A DNA stretch of 64,000 nucleotides from Trichoplax sp. H2. Taxonomy: Eukaryota > Placozoa > Uniplacotomia > Trichoplacea. The stretch spans positions 248,001-312,000 of the forward strand of contig NOWV01000065.1 in assembly GCA_003344405.1 (NCBI GenBank), written 5' to 3'. Positions 1 to 12,900 of this stretch are shown here, piece by piece (the stretch's first letter is position 1; each line of letters begins with the position of its first letter). The notes beneath the pieces are model-generated. The model did no database searches and was not told where the DNA came from. It saw only the letters and a list, made by a program, of their open reading frames with translations. The position numbers and the translations under genes are program-made.

Positions 1-85
1 CAGTTAAGACTAGTGCAACTATAATGCAAAATGACACATAAACATATTAGCTAAATAATTAATTGCAGAAATTTTACTTTTTATA

Positions 86-1135
86 TCATCTCATTTGAAT
101 ATCATCTTCCATCTTACTAGATCTTAAGCAGTTCGTAAGTTCTGTCACTAATTCATCAATGGGAGTAACAAATTGGCATTTCAAGTGGAGAATACATCTG
201 TTAATGGTAGCGGATAACGAGCATCTCATAATCATAACATTTTTGAGAGGTAATCCTGCATTACAGATTAAGATAAATTATGTTATATTCGTCCTCTATA
301 AATTATAAGTATTATACATATATAGCACATATAACAGTTTTCATTTATAATTTAACCCAATTTTGAACACATAACAGCATCTGAGCGGTATCATATTCAA
401 TAACTTACCTGAAATAATCTCTATTAGCTTCGATAGATCCTGTAATATATCAGTAGCATTTTGATCATCTTGACCTAAGAGAAAACTCTAGCCAAATGGA
501 AAAAAATTGTCAAGAATCTTCATATCTAACCTGGCGTATTATTTCTTAATTCTTTTAACCTTAATATTTTGCATCATTTACGATTGATATAAATCTTTGC
601 ATTGACGTCTTTGATTTTAACATCATAAGCTATGTCAACGTACGTACACTGTCCTTCAAATGGATATGGTTTTAATACTATATAGGACAGCTAGTACTTC
701 ATTGTGTCTTGCTCAAAGATTATGTAGTGATTGTAATTAATTTACAATCACTCATCTAGAGCAACTTCAAATTTCCTTTATAGCAAACCTGAGCTCTGCA
801 AGCAAGTTTATTGTTCTGGACTTTAATTTCTTCAGAGCCAAATGTAGGAAAATGAACTGATGAATGAGCAAATAAATGGGTTAGTAATTCTTATCGCTTT
901 TTAGATTGACAGTATAGAATAGGAAAAACGAAATTCCGATATAATAACGTCTTTAGCATCGAGAAGAGAATACACAAGTATGCATTGTAATACGAGAAAG
1001 TACAGTATACTTGCATCATTTGTTTTCAGCATGATATAGGAAGAACAGCTTACCCTCGTTTAATATTGCAAAACTGTCAGAGAACTTTCCTTGCTTATAA
1101 TAATCCCATGCAAGTATTTGCTTCTTGTTATCCAT
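86..1135 (-). CDS. Small TPR-like protein of unknown identity, 4 exons
   Basis: I do not recognise this gene. Four exons read cleanly on the minus strand: 1054-1135, 789-829, 409-487 and 86-255. All have GT-AG borders and compatible phases, giving about 123 residues ending in TGA. The N-terminus starts MDNKKQILAWDYYKQGKF and continues with a helix, the pattern of a tetratricopeptide helix pair (W/Y, G and F/A at TPR spacing). The C-terminal half is predicted helical, contains three cysteines and has no membrane segment. The start is the first ATG of the exon, and no in-frame upstream exon was seen. The gene points towards the left edge of the window. The continuous phase across three introns argues that it is real. 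The TPR label is only an inference from the first 40 residues. Confidence 0.5.
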
Positions 1136-2815
1136 TTCCTTTAAAGTTTAAATTTCGATTAGTTCCACGATTAAGCCATGCAATATTTTGTTTTCCGTCC
1201 CGTAAAACTAGCTCGATAAATTCTCTCTAAAATTGCTCACTTCTTCTTTTGCATGATCTGCAGAGAATCAAACAAACTGTCCCTGATCCAAGCCTTAAGA
1301 CCCTTTCTATCTAACTCACAGCTATAATACTAGCACGTAGCTCACTTAATAGCTATTTAAAAACAGACTCCAAAATTTAGTCCTACTAAACGAAAACTAT
1401 AGTAACTTTTCCACTATTTCCATTAGGACACCGATCTGCAAACCTTCCTAAGGATAGCAGAGTAGCTCGGCTCGAGTACTCTAGTTGCTATGATAACGCT
1501 AGGTGGACGGACAGACAGTTTACAGCAATCTACTGCAAAACATAGACACTCCGAACATAGAAATAGACAGTCCATAGTAGAGTACAGTATGGAAAATTTC
1601 GAATACAAAGTAGTAAAATAGAATGTACGTTAGCGTAGCAAGTCTAGTCAGAAATACCAGCAGTTGAACTGGAAGACGAGCTTGCCGAGGTCTTCATCAG
1701 CATTTAGTTTGTTGCTTTCAATTCTGGACGATAAACGAAGATTATTTTGATTGGCATCATAGGTTTGTATAGCACTGTATTATGCATTGATATGATCAAT
1801 CTCGTTAACGATATTATTGTGGTCAATTTGTGGAATGTTCTTAGAGTTTAGTGTATGCTGTAAAGTTTCCTAATCGCTATTGCTTCGACTACAGCATGCG
1901 AGTAAATACGAGCTCGTTAAGCAACGCTGCTAAGAAGGTCTTGTAGCTTTTTGCATATGCTTCAATAGTACTTACTCTATTATTTGAAAATGAGTGTGGA
2001 ATATCACCTAGTGCATCAGTAGGCAAGATATAAGAATGTATGCTAGCTGTTACTGTCTCATTTACTACTGTATCTATTCCGCTTTGGCTTCCAATTAGCG
2101 TTAAGCAACGCTGCTAAGAAGGTCTGGTAGCTTTTTGCATATGCTTCAATAGTACTTACTCTATTATTTGAAAATGAGTGTGGAATATCACCTAATGCAT
2201 CAGTAGGCAAGATATAAGAATGTATGCTAGCTACTACTGTCTCATGTACTACTGTATCTATTCCGCTTTGGCTTCCAATTAGCGTTAAGCAACGCTGCTA
2301 AGAAGGTCTTGTAGCTTTTTGCATATGCTTCAATAGTACTCTATTATTTGAAAATGAGTGTGGAATATCACCTAGTGCATCAGTAGGCAAGATATAAGAA
2401 TGTATGCTAGCTGCTACTGTCTCATTTACTACTGTATCTATTCCACTTTGACCTCAAATTAGAGCAGATCATCAACTACAGTAATTCGATTTTATTACAA
2501 CTTCCTTCCTGCATGCAGAGACTTTGACAGTGGGCCGGTGTTCTCACACTTTCAAATTTCTATACTATATATGAGCAGCCTGGATAATTGCTGCAAGTAG
2601 ATTGCTAATTCAATACTGTGTGATCTTATATCATCATTGTTACTACTCAGATTCCTGCCGGTTTCGCCTTCAGCAAAGATTGTTCAGCCAATATTTTCTT
2701 TGGCGTAGCGCTTGGCAGCTGTTGCAACTAAAACGAATACAAGCATATTAATTTACACTGCTTTCTCAAACTTGAAATAATTACCTACATTTTATGGATT
2801 TACTTCAAGAAATTT
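1136..2815. other. Intergenic stretch with a tandem triplication
   Basis: No gene was recognised between the small minus-strand gene and LSM10. The only clear structure is the threefold repeat at 1916-2463, listed separately. A short minus-strand open stretch near 2640-2740 lacks a convincing start or splice context. Confidence 0.5.
1916..2463. repeat. Three tandem copies of a 184-bp unit
   Basis: Copies begin at about 1916, 2100 and 2284, each with gttaagcaacgctgctaag. They differ at only a handful of positions. The third copy lacks a four-base ACTT and diverges at its last few bases. The period of 184 bp is not a multiple of three and no frame stays open across the copies, so this is a noncoding local amplification. 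Confidence 0.93.
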
Positions 2816-3163
2816 ATGGATAAATCAAAGCAACAAGTATGGTTGTCCATACGCGAACAAAAATCATCAGAAAATACACTTTTATGCCTACTGCAAGGTT
2901 TACAAGGCGTTACAACAATCATTGAGCTAGTCAATGAGCAAAAAATTCATGGAAAAATTGATTCAGTTGATGGTTATTCGAATGTCACTATGTCTGATGC
3001 TGATATTTTAACTTTAAATGGTAAAAGATTGCATTGTCCTATGATATTTATCCAAGGGAGAAAGATTCGTTACGCTCACATTCCGCCTCATATAGATATA
3101 AGCAAAACAATCAATAGATCACTTGGAAATTTAAGGCGAATGCGAGCCAACATCAGAAGATAA
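2816..3163 (+). CDS. LSM10: U7 snRNP-specific Sm-like protein LSm10
   Basis: LSm10 replaces SmD1 in the heptameric ring of the U7 snRNP, which cleaves replication-dependent histone pre-mRNAs in the nucleus. The 115-residue product has the Sm1 motif at residues 25-60 (LLQGLQGVTTIIELVNE, then GKIDSVDGYSNVTM) and an Sm2 motif near residues 75-90. The Sm2 motif ends in the RYAHIP signature, matching the RYVHIP of animal LSm10. A helical basic tail follows. Length agrees with the family (about 120). The reading frame is uninterrupted, so the gene is intronless, unlike most neighbours. An ATG at 2793 opens only a ten-codon frame, so the start is 2816. SmD1 is the main alternative, but the tail lacks the GR repeats of SmD1. 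A U7 substrate, an H3 gene, lies 20 kb to the right. Confidence 0.93.
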   Translation: MDKSKQQVWLSIREQKSSENTLLCLLQGLQGVTTIIELVNEQKIHGKIDSVDGYSNVTMSDADILTLNGKRLHCPMIFIQGRKIRYAHIPPHIDISKTINRSLGNLRRMRANIRR

Positions 3164-4434
3164 CACTACTCTCTAAGAACATCTCCTTTAAAGGTATTCA
3201 AAATCCTGATCCAGATTTTATGTTTAGGGTAATTATCATTCGATTATACAGTGTAGTGGATCTACTAGAAGATGCAACATAGACGTTTATAAAATTATTG
3301 GTAAATCGACGGAGAATAACCCGTAATAACTTGTAATTATAATTATAATCAAAGTAGATCCTTGAATTGTTATAAAGTGGAAATCTTGCATTTACCTATC
3401 ATAAAAGTTTTTGAATCAGAAAGCAAGTAAAATGAATTGATTCACCCATTCTTTAGATTCTTTAACCTTTACATAGCTACCGCTATAAATTGCTTTAGTA
3501 ATCTATCAACAGGATGTTGTATAAGGCTATCAATGTACTACGAATGTGGAAACCACAAAACACTAGTATGATTTGGCTCATGGTTGAACTACTGAATTAT
3601 AATATTATACTATTTCGTCCGTAATAACAAATTATGGCGTTCGTTAATATGTAAAGGAAATATGCTACGTCCTTCAAATATTTTGCACATCAATATACTT
3701 CGTGTTGTACATATGTACATTTCTAATCGATGTAACTTTGTATAAATTTACTGTAACCTGACCAGACATGTTATTCATGCAGAAATTGAATGTTTATGGA
3801 CATGTTAGTGTCCTTACTTAGTCATGATTTATGATCAATGCTGCCTTTTTAATGTAGTTAGCAATAATTTAGCACCAATGATTTCATAACCTTTATTTCT
3901 GTAGATAAAAAGGTTGTATAGATTAATAAAAGACTTGATTTACTGTTGTTGCCATAATAAAATATTTTAATAGCCAAAGTTAATACCGGTATTAATCGCA
4001 AAGGATACATGCAAGGTAACAAAGGTTAGCTGCATCCTAAGCAATTCAATTGCATGACTATAACTGAAGTTATTGTATCACATATCACTGACACATTCAG
4101 TTATAGTTTCGTTATAACCATAAGAATTAATTATTATGAACGTTTGAATTGATGAAATGATTCACCAAAAGCGCAACAAATAGCTACTATTGCCATTGAC
4201 ATTAGTGTTCGACCATTTTCTATAGGCATACACCACATATATATACACATATCTGCCTGATATTGTCCATAAAACTGTAACAATCATACCCAAAGTCGAA
4301 TCATTTCTTCATTTAACTACTTCAGAAATGTAACATGTAGCATTAAATGCGAATATTTTGAATTTCTGCCCGCTTAACAAAAGAACATACAAGACTTGTT
4401 TTAACTAAAATTAATCATGTAATAAAAGTATCAT
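3164..4434. other. Intergenic, LSM10 3' flank
   Basis: AT-rich stretch between the convergent LSM10 and FAM228-like genes. No open frame with coding character, no repeat and no RNA gene was recognised. Confidence 0.5.
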
Positions 4435-6572
4435 TTAAGATGTCCATGAAAGCTTGATAGGCTGTCGTTTTGGCATGGGACTAATTAACGGCGTTCCATC
4501 GTGTGGTTGAAAATATTCACGTCTTCGATGATAATCTACTTGAGGAGGATCCCATCCTTTGTCAATCAACTTATTTACTTGACTTGTATTTTTTTCCGTA
4601 TTCATCCGTTTTCTTTAACCCAACAGCAAAAAATACCAAAAGTATGGATAAAGATCAGTACTTTGAAAACATTTACCAAAACTACAATTTATTGGGCTCC
4701 GTACGTGTATATATATAAGAAAAGAAAAAAGAATTTGTGCATTGAGTTATTACCTGCTTTGAGTCCGTATATTACTCGTGATATCATATAATTCCATTTT
4801 AATCCAATCACGACTATCATCTTGCCCACGCCCAAGAGGTACTAACGGGGATGAAGGTAAACGATATTTAGCTAATTCCCTTGAAGAGCAACTCACACCA
4901 GTATCACATCTTCTAACAGTACGATCTTCAGCTGTTCTAGCCCTTTCTTGCAAAATTAGTGGATCGCGAATTGGTGCCGCCGATCTCTGTATCAGATTGA
5001 AGTAAGGGAAGAATTAGATGTTTGTATGGGTCTACATTTTATTGTAGTGCTAGCAAATAGGATACACGAAGACAGAAAGGCAATGCCAGTACTACTGTTT
5101 CATTTACCCTAGAGCCATGATATCGATTTCGTTGCAAGTGCACTGGATCATATTCTTCAGGTGAATAATCGTCTAACAATACTTTATACTAGATTGAGAT
5201 TATACCAAATATAAGTAAATCATCAAGCTAACAAAGTGTAAAATGCCTATCTTCTTAGCTTAATTAGCATCTATTAGCGAAATGATATAAGATATCAATT
5301 TTAACTATTGATTAGATTGTATCCAAAAACAATCACATTATATTTGAAACTGCGATTAAAAATTTAAGAAAGCGCTTATGATTAATTGACAACCTTCCTA
5401 TTTGTGTATTGAATATATTGATCGATAAGATGGCGCTTTTCCTTATTAATTTTATTATAATCTTTCATAACGTCGTTTACGCGAATCTATCAGTTTTGAA
5501 TAGATTAATAATTGAGATTTTTCAGTTAAACTCAATACAACATCTGAATACAATTCGACCCTTGTCTGTCTAAAAATGGATAATTCCGTAAAAAACGCAT
5601 CATAGGTCACCTGTACAACATCATAAACATGCTCATTCCATTTTTTATTCAACATCCTCTTTTTTCGGTCATGTTTTTCATCCTCATATTCCACATATTG
5701 GTTAACACCCTAATTAGTGAAATTTTATTATCAATATGAAGACATAATTTAATGAAATACAAATGCAAGTACTGTACTGTGTACGTGCACCTATAATCAA
5801 AAATAAGTTCATGTCATCCTGCATTGATCTCGATAATAATAATCATCCTTCTGTAATGACTAACCTTGACGAAAGTATCTTCTACATTTTTTAAGCGTGA
5901 ATAAAGTCGCCTCGCCTCAAGAGATTCATGATCTAGTCTTTCCTAAGAATTGTGAATATCAAAAAATAATCATCAATGCTGTGATTGGCAATTAATACTA
6001 AACAATACGCAGTATGGTCTACCATACACAAATAAATTTGAATAGTATAACCGGATGAGTCCACCTTTCTTTATGGCTCGATTATTATTATGAGTAGTAC
6101 TTATAAAAGTGCTCGTTAAAATGTTAGCTACCTTTAATGAATCCTTACTAATCCAGCCCTGTTTTCTTAATTTATTAAGCGTATTAAATGATGCTGATGT
6201 AGCCGGTTTGGCCGGAGCTGATGAAGTGCGGTTTCTTTGCGCAAGCTTTCTATAAAACTGTTAAAAATTATTTAGGAATTAAATATAATTCGCTCTTAAA
6301 ATATGAAAAAACAAAACTACGACATTGCCAGTGGCGCCTAACAGATAATAAAAGAACTGGCGGTTCTTTAACACATATATAAATGCTTCAATTTTAATCC
6401 TTTACGTTATAGTTATAATGGACTCTATGTAGTTGGATGATCCTATAGTTATAATCAAGTGTCTTACCGAGGATCTTATTTCATCGTCACTGTTATTGAG
6501 TATATCTTTAGTGAACTGATCCGAAATAATAGTTAGATTATCTTTGTTACTCTTTTCGAATGTCTTCTTCAT
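4435..6572 (-). CDS. FAM228: FAM228-family protein, 8 exons
   Basis: Eight minus-strand exons keep phase throughout: 6468-6572, 6132-6245, 5865-5942, 5611-5709, 5394-5486, 5108-5188, 4754-4986 and 4435-4612. They encode about 326 residues. The centre matches the vertebrate FAM228 core in order and spacing: a basic helix with LNKKWNEHVYD (vertebrate YKKWMEHVADPLQ), then YTNRKYKVLLDDYSPEEYDP (vertebrate NKKGNVFIEHYDPKEYDP), then a cysteine motif RRCDTG (vertebrate LLQCETG). The function of this family is poorly known. The N-terminal 100 residues and the C-terminus (WDPPQVDYHRRREYF) are outside the part I can align. The start is the first in-frame ATG; an upstream noncoding exon is possible. The gene is divergent from PFN4, with a putative X-box between them. 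Intron 4 is stop-free from the upstream exon (see findings). Confidence 0.82.
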
Positions 6573-7930
6573 ATCCGAATGCAAAACCGTAGTAAAATAG
6601 AATGGAAATCTTATTGTTTCATTTATCCAGTGTAAAAATATCCTTAGGAGATAATAAGTTCGATTTTCTTTCCAATTTTACAGCACCAAGCCAAATAATG
6701 GCAGAATACAATTTCTTGTCTCGTCCTTACAAGGGATGATTATTATCTTCAATCTACTTGATTATTTTGATTGTAACCTTACATTAATTGTAACTGTAGT
6801 TGAATTCTTTTTGTGTATTCTTTCGTGTGAAAATTTTAGAACTATCTGAATCTTTCATACAAACAACACCTAAGCGATAATCCTACTTAACTTATATAAA
6901 AGCATAAATAGCCATTTATCAAGCGAAGAGGCATAACCAACTAGAACAACAAATGTTAAAGGTAAAATTGAATCATGTATACAACTGCTAATCTTAAGAA
7001 CTGACTACTTTAGCCTAGAGAAGTAGAACTGTATGCGACTACAGCAATTGTCGTTGTCTATCGACTGTGTTTTCTTCTGTGGCTGTGCGATGATTATATC
7101 GTATGGAATCCATAGCAACGCAACGCTATTAATTGGCATGCGCATTCAATTTGTTACCCAAGCAACCGTAGGGCCCAAACCTCCTAATTTCCTCTTTTAC
7201 TCCTCATAAAAATATTGCATTGCATGCAATCTGTGAATAGTGTTATAGCGAATACTACTGCCAATTTCGTTTAAAGTACAGTAGCTTGATAAATTTATGA
7301 GTGCGCAGCCTAAATTAACTGACAACAAGTAATTGTGATTATCTGTGAAACCGCTTGCCGTTTAAGAATTCAGTAATATCGTGGCTTGAGGATCTAGTTA
7401 TACAAAAGCCGCAACCTTTCACGATTTCGAAAATCTATAGATACAATTTGAAGATTGAAGGTGCCATCGATAAATTATATCGATATCCAATTTTGATTAC
7501 TTGGTATAGAATTTTACCGATTAAAGTCTGCAACGAAACTGTTACCAATTGCAAGATATTGAATGATCGCAGCGCGAGCTTCCTATTTACCATACCAGAG
7601 CAACGGAAAAGATAGACGAATTGATCAACTTATACTGTCAGAGATTTACCCTTTGGCTAACAAATCTGAAGTTTCTGTATCTTACTGATTCCCAGTCGGA
7701 AGATAATTAGAGCTTCCAATATAAATACTGAATATTTTTGTCAATATTGTGAATATTATATCATTGATTAGAAACCCAACTACATTAGCTTCTCTATTTA
7801 GCTAGCAGTGATACGAGTTCAGTGTCCTTGCAAGAGAACCTTATTTATTATCAATCAGATCATTGATTGACATGTTATAGCTTAAGAACTTCTACTAAAG
7901 ACGTATTTCGTACAAAGTGTCTAATTTAAT
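6573..7930. promoter_or_regulatory. Shared upstream region of FAM228-like gene and PFN4
   Basis: This is the 1.36 kb between two divergent starts. It contains an X-box-like site at 7153-7166. An 86-codon open frame at 7355-7615 (+) opens with TTG rather than ATG and has no recognisable domain, so I do not call it a gene. It could be an unrecognised exon. Confidence 0.5.
7153..7166. promoter_or_regulatory. X-box-like RFX site
   Basis: GTTACC-CA-AGCAAC is an imperfect inverted repeat that fits the RFX X-box pattern of two six-base half-sites separated by two bases. A weaker half-site, ATAGCAAC, lies at 7112-7119. RFX factors drive ciliary genes in animals, which suits a divergent pair of likely ciliary or sperm genes. 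Functional use is inferred. Confidence 0.55.
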
Positions 7931-8739
7931 ATGAATCAGTTACATGAACTACTCGGTGAAGCACTATTATCAACAAAACATGTTCAACACTGCGCAATAA
8001 TTCGAGTGAAAGATGCCTCCTTGAGAGCAAGTTCCGTTGGGTTAACGGTAAGTTGAAAGAAGTAAAATTAATTGCACTGTTGTATCAGTTTGCTAGTCTA
8101 TTATATTTAATCATATGTACCACCCAAGGCTGAAAATGTTGCGTTTTCAGGAGTATCAAAGCATAGAGAATAAAAATCTAGTGTAATGACTGTTATTTTG
8201 ATCTTTTTAGCTGGATAATGACCAGATAAATCGCTTCGTGATGGCCGTAAAAGACCCTGCTACTAGTCGTGAGGAAGGACTGATGTATGATGGAAAAAAG
8301 TACAAAGTAGTTCGAGCTGATAAGCAGTCCGTCTATGCAAAATATGTAAGTAAGGTTACTTCTGAATGCCTTTAATTTGAATTCTTAGTTATAAGATAGT
8401 TAAAATATAGGAAAGGAACATGGAGACTTTAAAACCTTCATACTAACAGGCTTAGTTCAAAATATAAAAATTTTTGCATTACTTAATAAGGGTAAAGAGG
8501 GAATCATTATATCTATTACTGCCAATCTTATGATTTTATCGATCTATAACGATAGTATGCATTCAAGCATATGCGTAGAAGCCACCGAAAAGCTAGGTAA
8601 AATCAATAATATAACAATATTGAATGTTATAAGTTATTTTCAGATTTTCAGATATAACTATAATAGCTGTTACGTGGTAGTCACTGCTGTATACTTCTTT
8701 GTAATTTCAGGTGAATACTTTCGAGAGAAGGACAGATAA
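7931..8739 (+). CDS. PFN4: Profilin-4
   Basis: Four exons (7931-8047, 8211-8345, 8491-8596, 8711-8739) join in phase to 128 residues; human PFN4 has 129. The product aligns along its whole length with vertebrate profilin-4: LLGEALLSTKHV near the N-terminus (human LLLDTLLGTKHV), EEGLMYDGKKYKVVRADK (human REGLYFKGKDYRCVRADE), then HSSICVEATEKLG (human YPSICVEATESLG). It ends LGEYFREKDR. PFN4 is a divergent profilin, testis-enriched in mammals, that binds phosphoinositides and has weak or no actin binding. The last exon has only nine complete codons, but it restores phase and matches the family's C-terminus. The gene is head-to-head with the FAM228-like gene. Identification is firm; the role here is inferred from mammals. 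Confidence 0.92.
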
Positions 8740-9969
8740 AGTTGTCATATGCTGTATAATCAATGTTATTACGGTACTCTGTATATAAGTTGACTAAATT
8801 CGGCTCAAAGGCTAATAATTTCAGCAATAACACTACTAATATAATTGACGTTAATGTAATTAACATTATATTTAATAGAGTTAACTTAATAAAACAACAA
8901 ATGAAGCAACTAATAGCTACTGAATTCTGTTATACTTGCAAGATCAGTGCGTTTACACAATTCTCGTTCATAACAATTTTTATAATTGCCTGATCAATAA
9001 ATTTATTTACTGTAGATTTGCACTCACAAATAAAATAATAGATACTGCTTCAAACTCTATGATCAACACTTATATGATTACAGCATTGTTTTACGACTTG
9101 AGCGAATTTGAATCAAAACGATATTGTTGTCCATTGCATTTCCAAGATAGCTTAAATTTCAACAAATAGGGTAATGATCAACATTTTACTATTTGTATAT
9201 AAAAGTTATTCATATCCATTTCCTGTAAAATTGTCTATCATAATTAATTAGAGTACAGTATGTTGATGAATGGTGAAATTTGTACAGTTTACGTACCAAT
9301 AACATTTTATACTTTTGCTGCCCTATTACTACCTCCTTGGCGTGTGACCTCAAATTATGGAATAATGCATGAATGTATTAATACAGTATTGTATAAAAAT
9401 GACTGCAATAAAGAGCTTCTAGGGACCCTCCGTAGTAGCTGCAGTATGTAACACATAATATAAGATCACTAGATGATATAATTTACTATTACTATCCTGC
9501 AATAATGATTGATTCGATAGTTTGAGGAAATTTTTGTCTCTCAATTATTTAAATATAATGAATTAATGATTGTCAGTAAAAAGGAGTACAGTACCCAGAT
9601 AATGATGGAAAAATGATCTCTTTATTTTAAGCATTAACAGTGAGCTAATTTAGCAATTTAAAGCCTTAGTAATAATTAAAATTTCTGGTCATTAAAGATC
9701 ATACATGATAATCACGATTGAACGGGCTGCATTTATATTAATAAACGTTGACATAAAGTTTAAGTAACTGAAAAATAAAGTTTAAAGCACATTCACAGTA
9801 CATTTAGTCTGCAACAGTTGCTCTATCTAAATTGTTTCAAATTTCAGTGTGTACATTACTAAAAGCTAAGGCAACAACAAATATCTAAACTAGTGCCATA
9901 GTAGAAATATGTAGTTAATAATCGTAGAATTAAGCTAATTACAGCTTAAAATTTATACCTAGTTTTCAT
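8740..9969. other. Intergenic, no recognisable gene
   Basis: AT-rich sequence between PFN4 and the CD164-like gene. Open frames at 8763-8993, 8936-9169 and 9260-9451 are short, overlap one another and lack family similarity or splice support. Confidence 0.5.
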
Positions 9970-12900
9970 TTATAGCCGTCCGTAATCATTATTTCGCCTT
10001 TTGTAGTAATAAACAATACCGTAGATGATAATGCACAGCCCTACGCCCAATGCAATACCTCCAATGAAAGAACCACCATCAAAGCCTTTAGCACTGGTGC
10101 CAGAGTGAGTTGGAGTACTCTGGTTACCACTACTAGTGGGGTGCATGGAGGATACACTTACAGACATACTAGGATGTACGACAGTTGCAGATGGAGTTGG
10201 ATTTGCAGATGATGCTGGCTGAGCATGAGACGACATCATTTGAGACGACATCATTTGAGACGGCATCATATCGGATGCCATCTTGGATGAAGTCATTACT
10301 GGAGAGTGATGCATCGTTGCTGATGTACTGCCCATTGGCATTGCGCTACCAGAAACGGTACCACTAGCAGCAAGATCAAAATCGTCCAATTCTTCAACGT
10401 TAACTAGGTCAATAAGTATAAAGATCGCAGAAATCCGTTACTTGCTGGGTAAAAAAGTAAATTTCGGTCGTAATAATCATTCGAATACTGATGGCCTCTT
10501 AATTACAGGTTACAGAAAGGTATAATCAGGGACTAGAAAATGATGCAATTAATTATAAAACTATGCGGAAATACATAACTCATTTTAGGTATTTTATGGA
10601 AGGATTAATTTCCGGTGATAATTAATATACGCGTATATTTGTAAGTTTCAACGGGCATACAAAATTGAAGAAATTTCATAATAATCTACGACACTTTGAT
10701 AAAAGCGTCAATGTTGCTATTACTACCAGTACATCAAGCTACAGTATAACAGTATCCATTGTAACTTAATAACGATGAGTCGCTCATATTTGTGATAGTT
10801 GTATTCTTATGATGCTATACGGAATAAACAATAGCAATCGGTCGATCAAGTAGTATAAAATGTATCAGTTGACCATAGTTTTAGTATATATATATTGTAA
10901 GCTTTGCATGCCAATAACAGTTAGAACTTTGGAAAATGATATAATACAATCCTTCATGTATCAATCTAATGCAGCAGATGTGTTGATACAAAGGCTGAGC
11001 TTTATGAAATACCTTAGATCGTATACGCGAATCTATCAATAAATGATATTGTTGTTATGCAAGGTATATCACATACGTCACGCGATCGTAAATCACACCA
11101 TAAACTATATCAAATGAAGCAACAAATACGCACAATATACAACAGTTTTTGTCAATCATATACAAGGATGTACTGTATATAATATACCTTTTATTCACAA
11201 AGCTTTACTTACAGAGAATAATTGAAAATTGAGGAAAATACTGGATTACCGCATATTATTTATCTTTCAAGATGTCAAACTGTTGGATTATTGTATGATT
11301 GTAAAGTAAACCCCCAATTATATTACCAATACACCCACCTACACAATATACCGTCTGTAAGTACGCGAAGACATACAGTACAGAACAGCATATTGGAGTC
11401 TATAGTTGTACAGTGAAATTGATGTTATTGACTGCGAACAGTTGATTCTAAAATTATATAATTACTTATAAATAATACAGTAGTTATCGATGAGTGCTAT
11501 ACAATGGCATATATGGTTTTTCGTTGACTGTACAGAACATAATAACATTATGATAAGAAATAATATTTTGCTTATACCATATGGGTCATTTAGCAGACAA
11601 TGAATCAGTTATGATCGCATTTTCTAAGTTTTTGTCGAATATCATACCAAGATGAAAGATAATAACATGAAGTCTTTTGAAACACTAAAAAATACAGGAT
11701 TTGCGTTCATCGTTTTATCAACATAGTACATACAGTACTGCAAAAAGCAAAAAGTAGAATTGTAAGTTCTTGAAACCGGAAATTGGAGGTGAAAACAATT
11801 ATCTGTACTCTATTATATTGTGCACTTAGAAGCCGTTGACTGTATAAAAAAGGTCGTTAAATGCTTACGCAATAGCGTCAGTTTCATCAATTCTCTCAAC
11901 ATATGCAGTACATTAGAGTTGTGCATAATTATATCATGAAAATTGACTACCATAATTAGTCGTAGTACTGTAGGTAGACAGTGAACGATTGCAAAGAGAC
12001 AGCACATAAATGTATGTTAATGTAATCATTACGCGATAATAATTATATAATTAATTGATCGCATTGACAATAGGCGCAACAACGCAGTATTTGCCATTCT
12101 AAGATCCTCAATACCACCACTTTAGAGGGAATTAACAAATAAAGACGTATACGTCAGCTTTAGTTGCCAATATTACAACGTATTTTGACCACATAAACCA
12201 TTTGTACGAGCACTTTACGAGTTTACCGTCACTCGTCTACGTATATATGAAATTAAGGGTAAAAGCTATTAATTAACGCAGTGTACACAGTCAGTTTTAT
12301 ACAACAACACTATTCCACTGTCATGTAAAGCAACATTTCTACTTTTTTTTTTACAGTTACAATACAGGATTATTGACTTGTAAGATGAAGTAAAGTCAAT
12401 AAGTTCAGTTGAACTTATCAGGCACATATTGTGCAATGGACTTTATCCGAAGTTGTTACATATTTATTTGTAATTTTAAAAATTTATTATTGCAAAGTAA
12501 TCGAAAATAAATGGGGGAGTTTTCTGCAAGAAAAATAATTTCTAAGAGCAATTTTTGGAAAAAGTTGGAGAATCACAGTTTACGCCGCGCAATATCATAT
12601 AAGCTTTACTGCTCAGTCGTGTAAAGTATCTACGGTTCTTATTATTTAGTCTTCAATAGATGAATCATAGCATTTGAAAATTGGGATTCACTGTTGGGAG
12701 TTTAATTTGCGTTGCATTTACGCCTAGTACTTGTTGTAATGTCAGTGATTTTCTACGTCGTAATAACTGAACGGTATTTTAAGACAAAATTCAATTGTAT
12801 TTCAAATGAGTACTGTACCGTTGAGAACGATTTAATAACGAAACTTGTTTGGCATCAACTAAGCCAAAAAAAAAATAGTAGCCGTCTAGGCATGGGGCAA

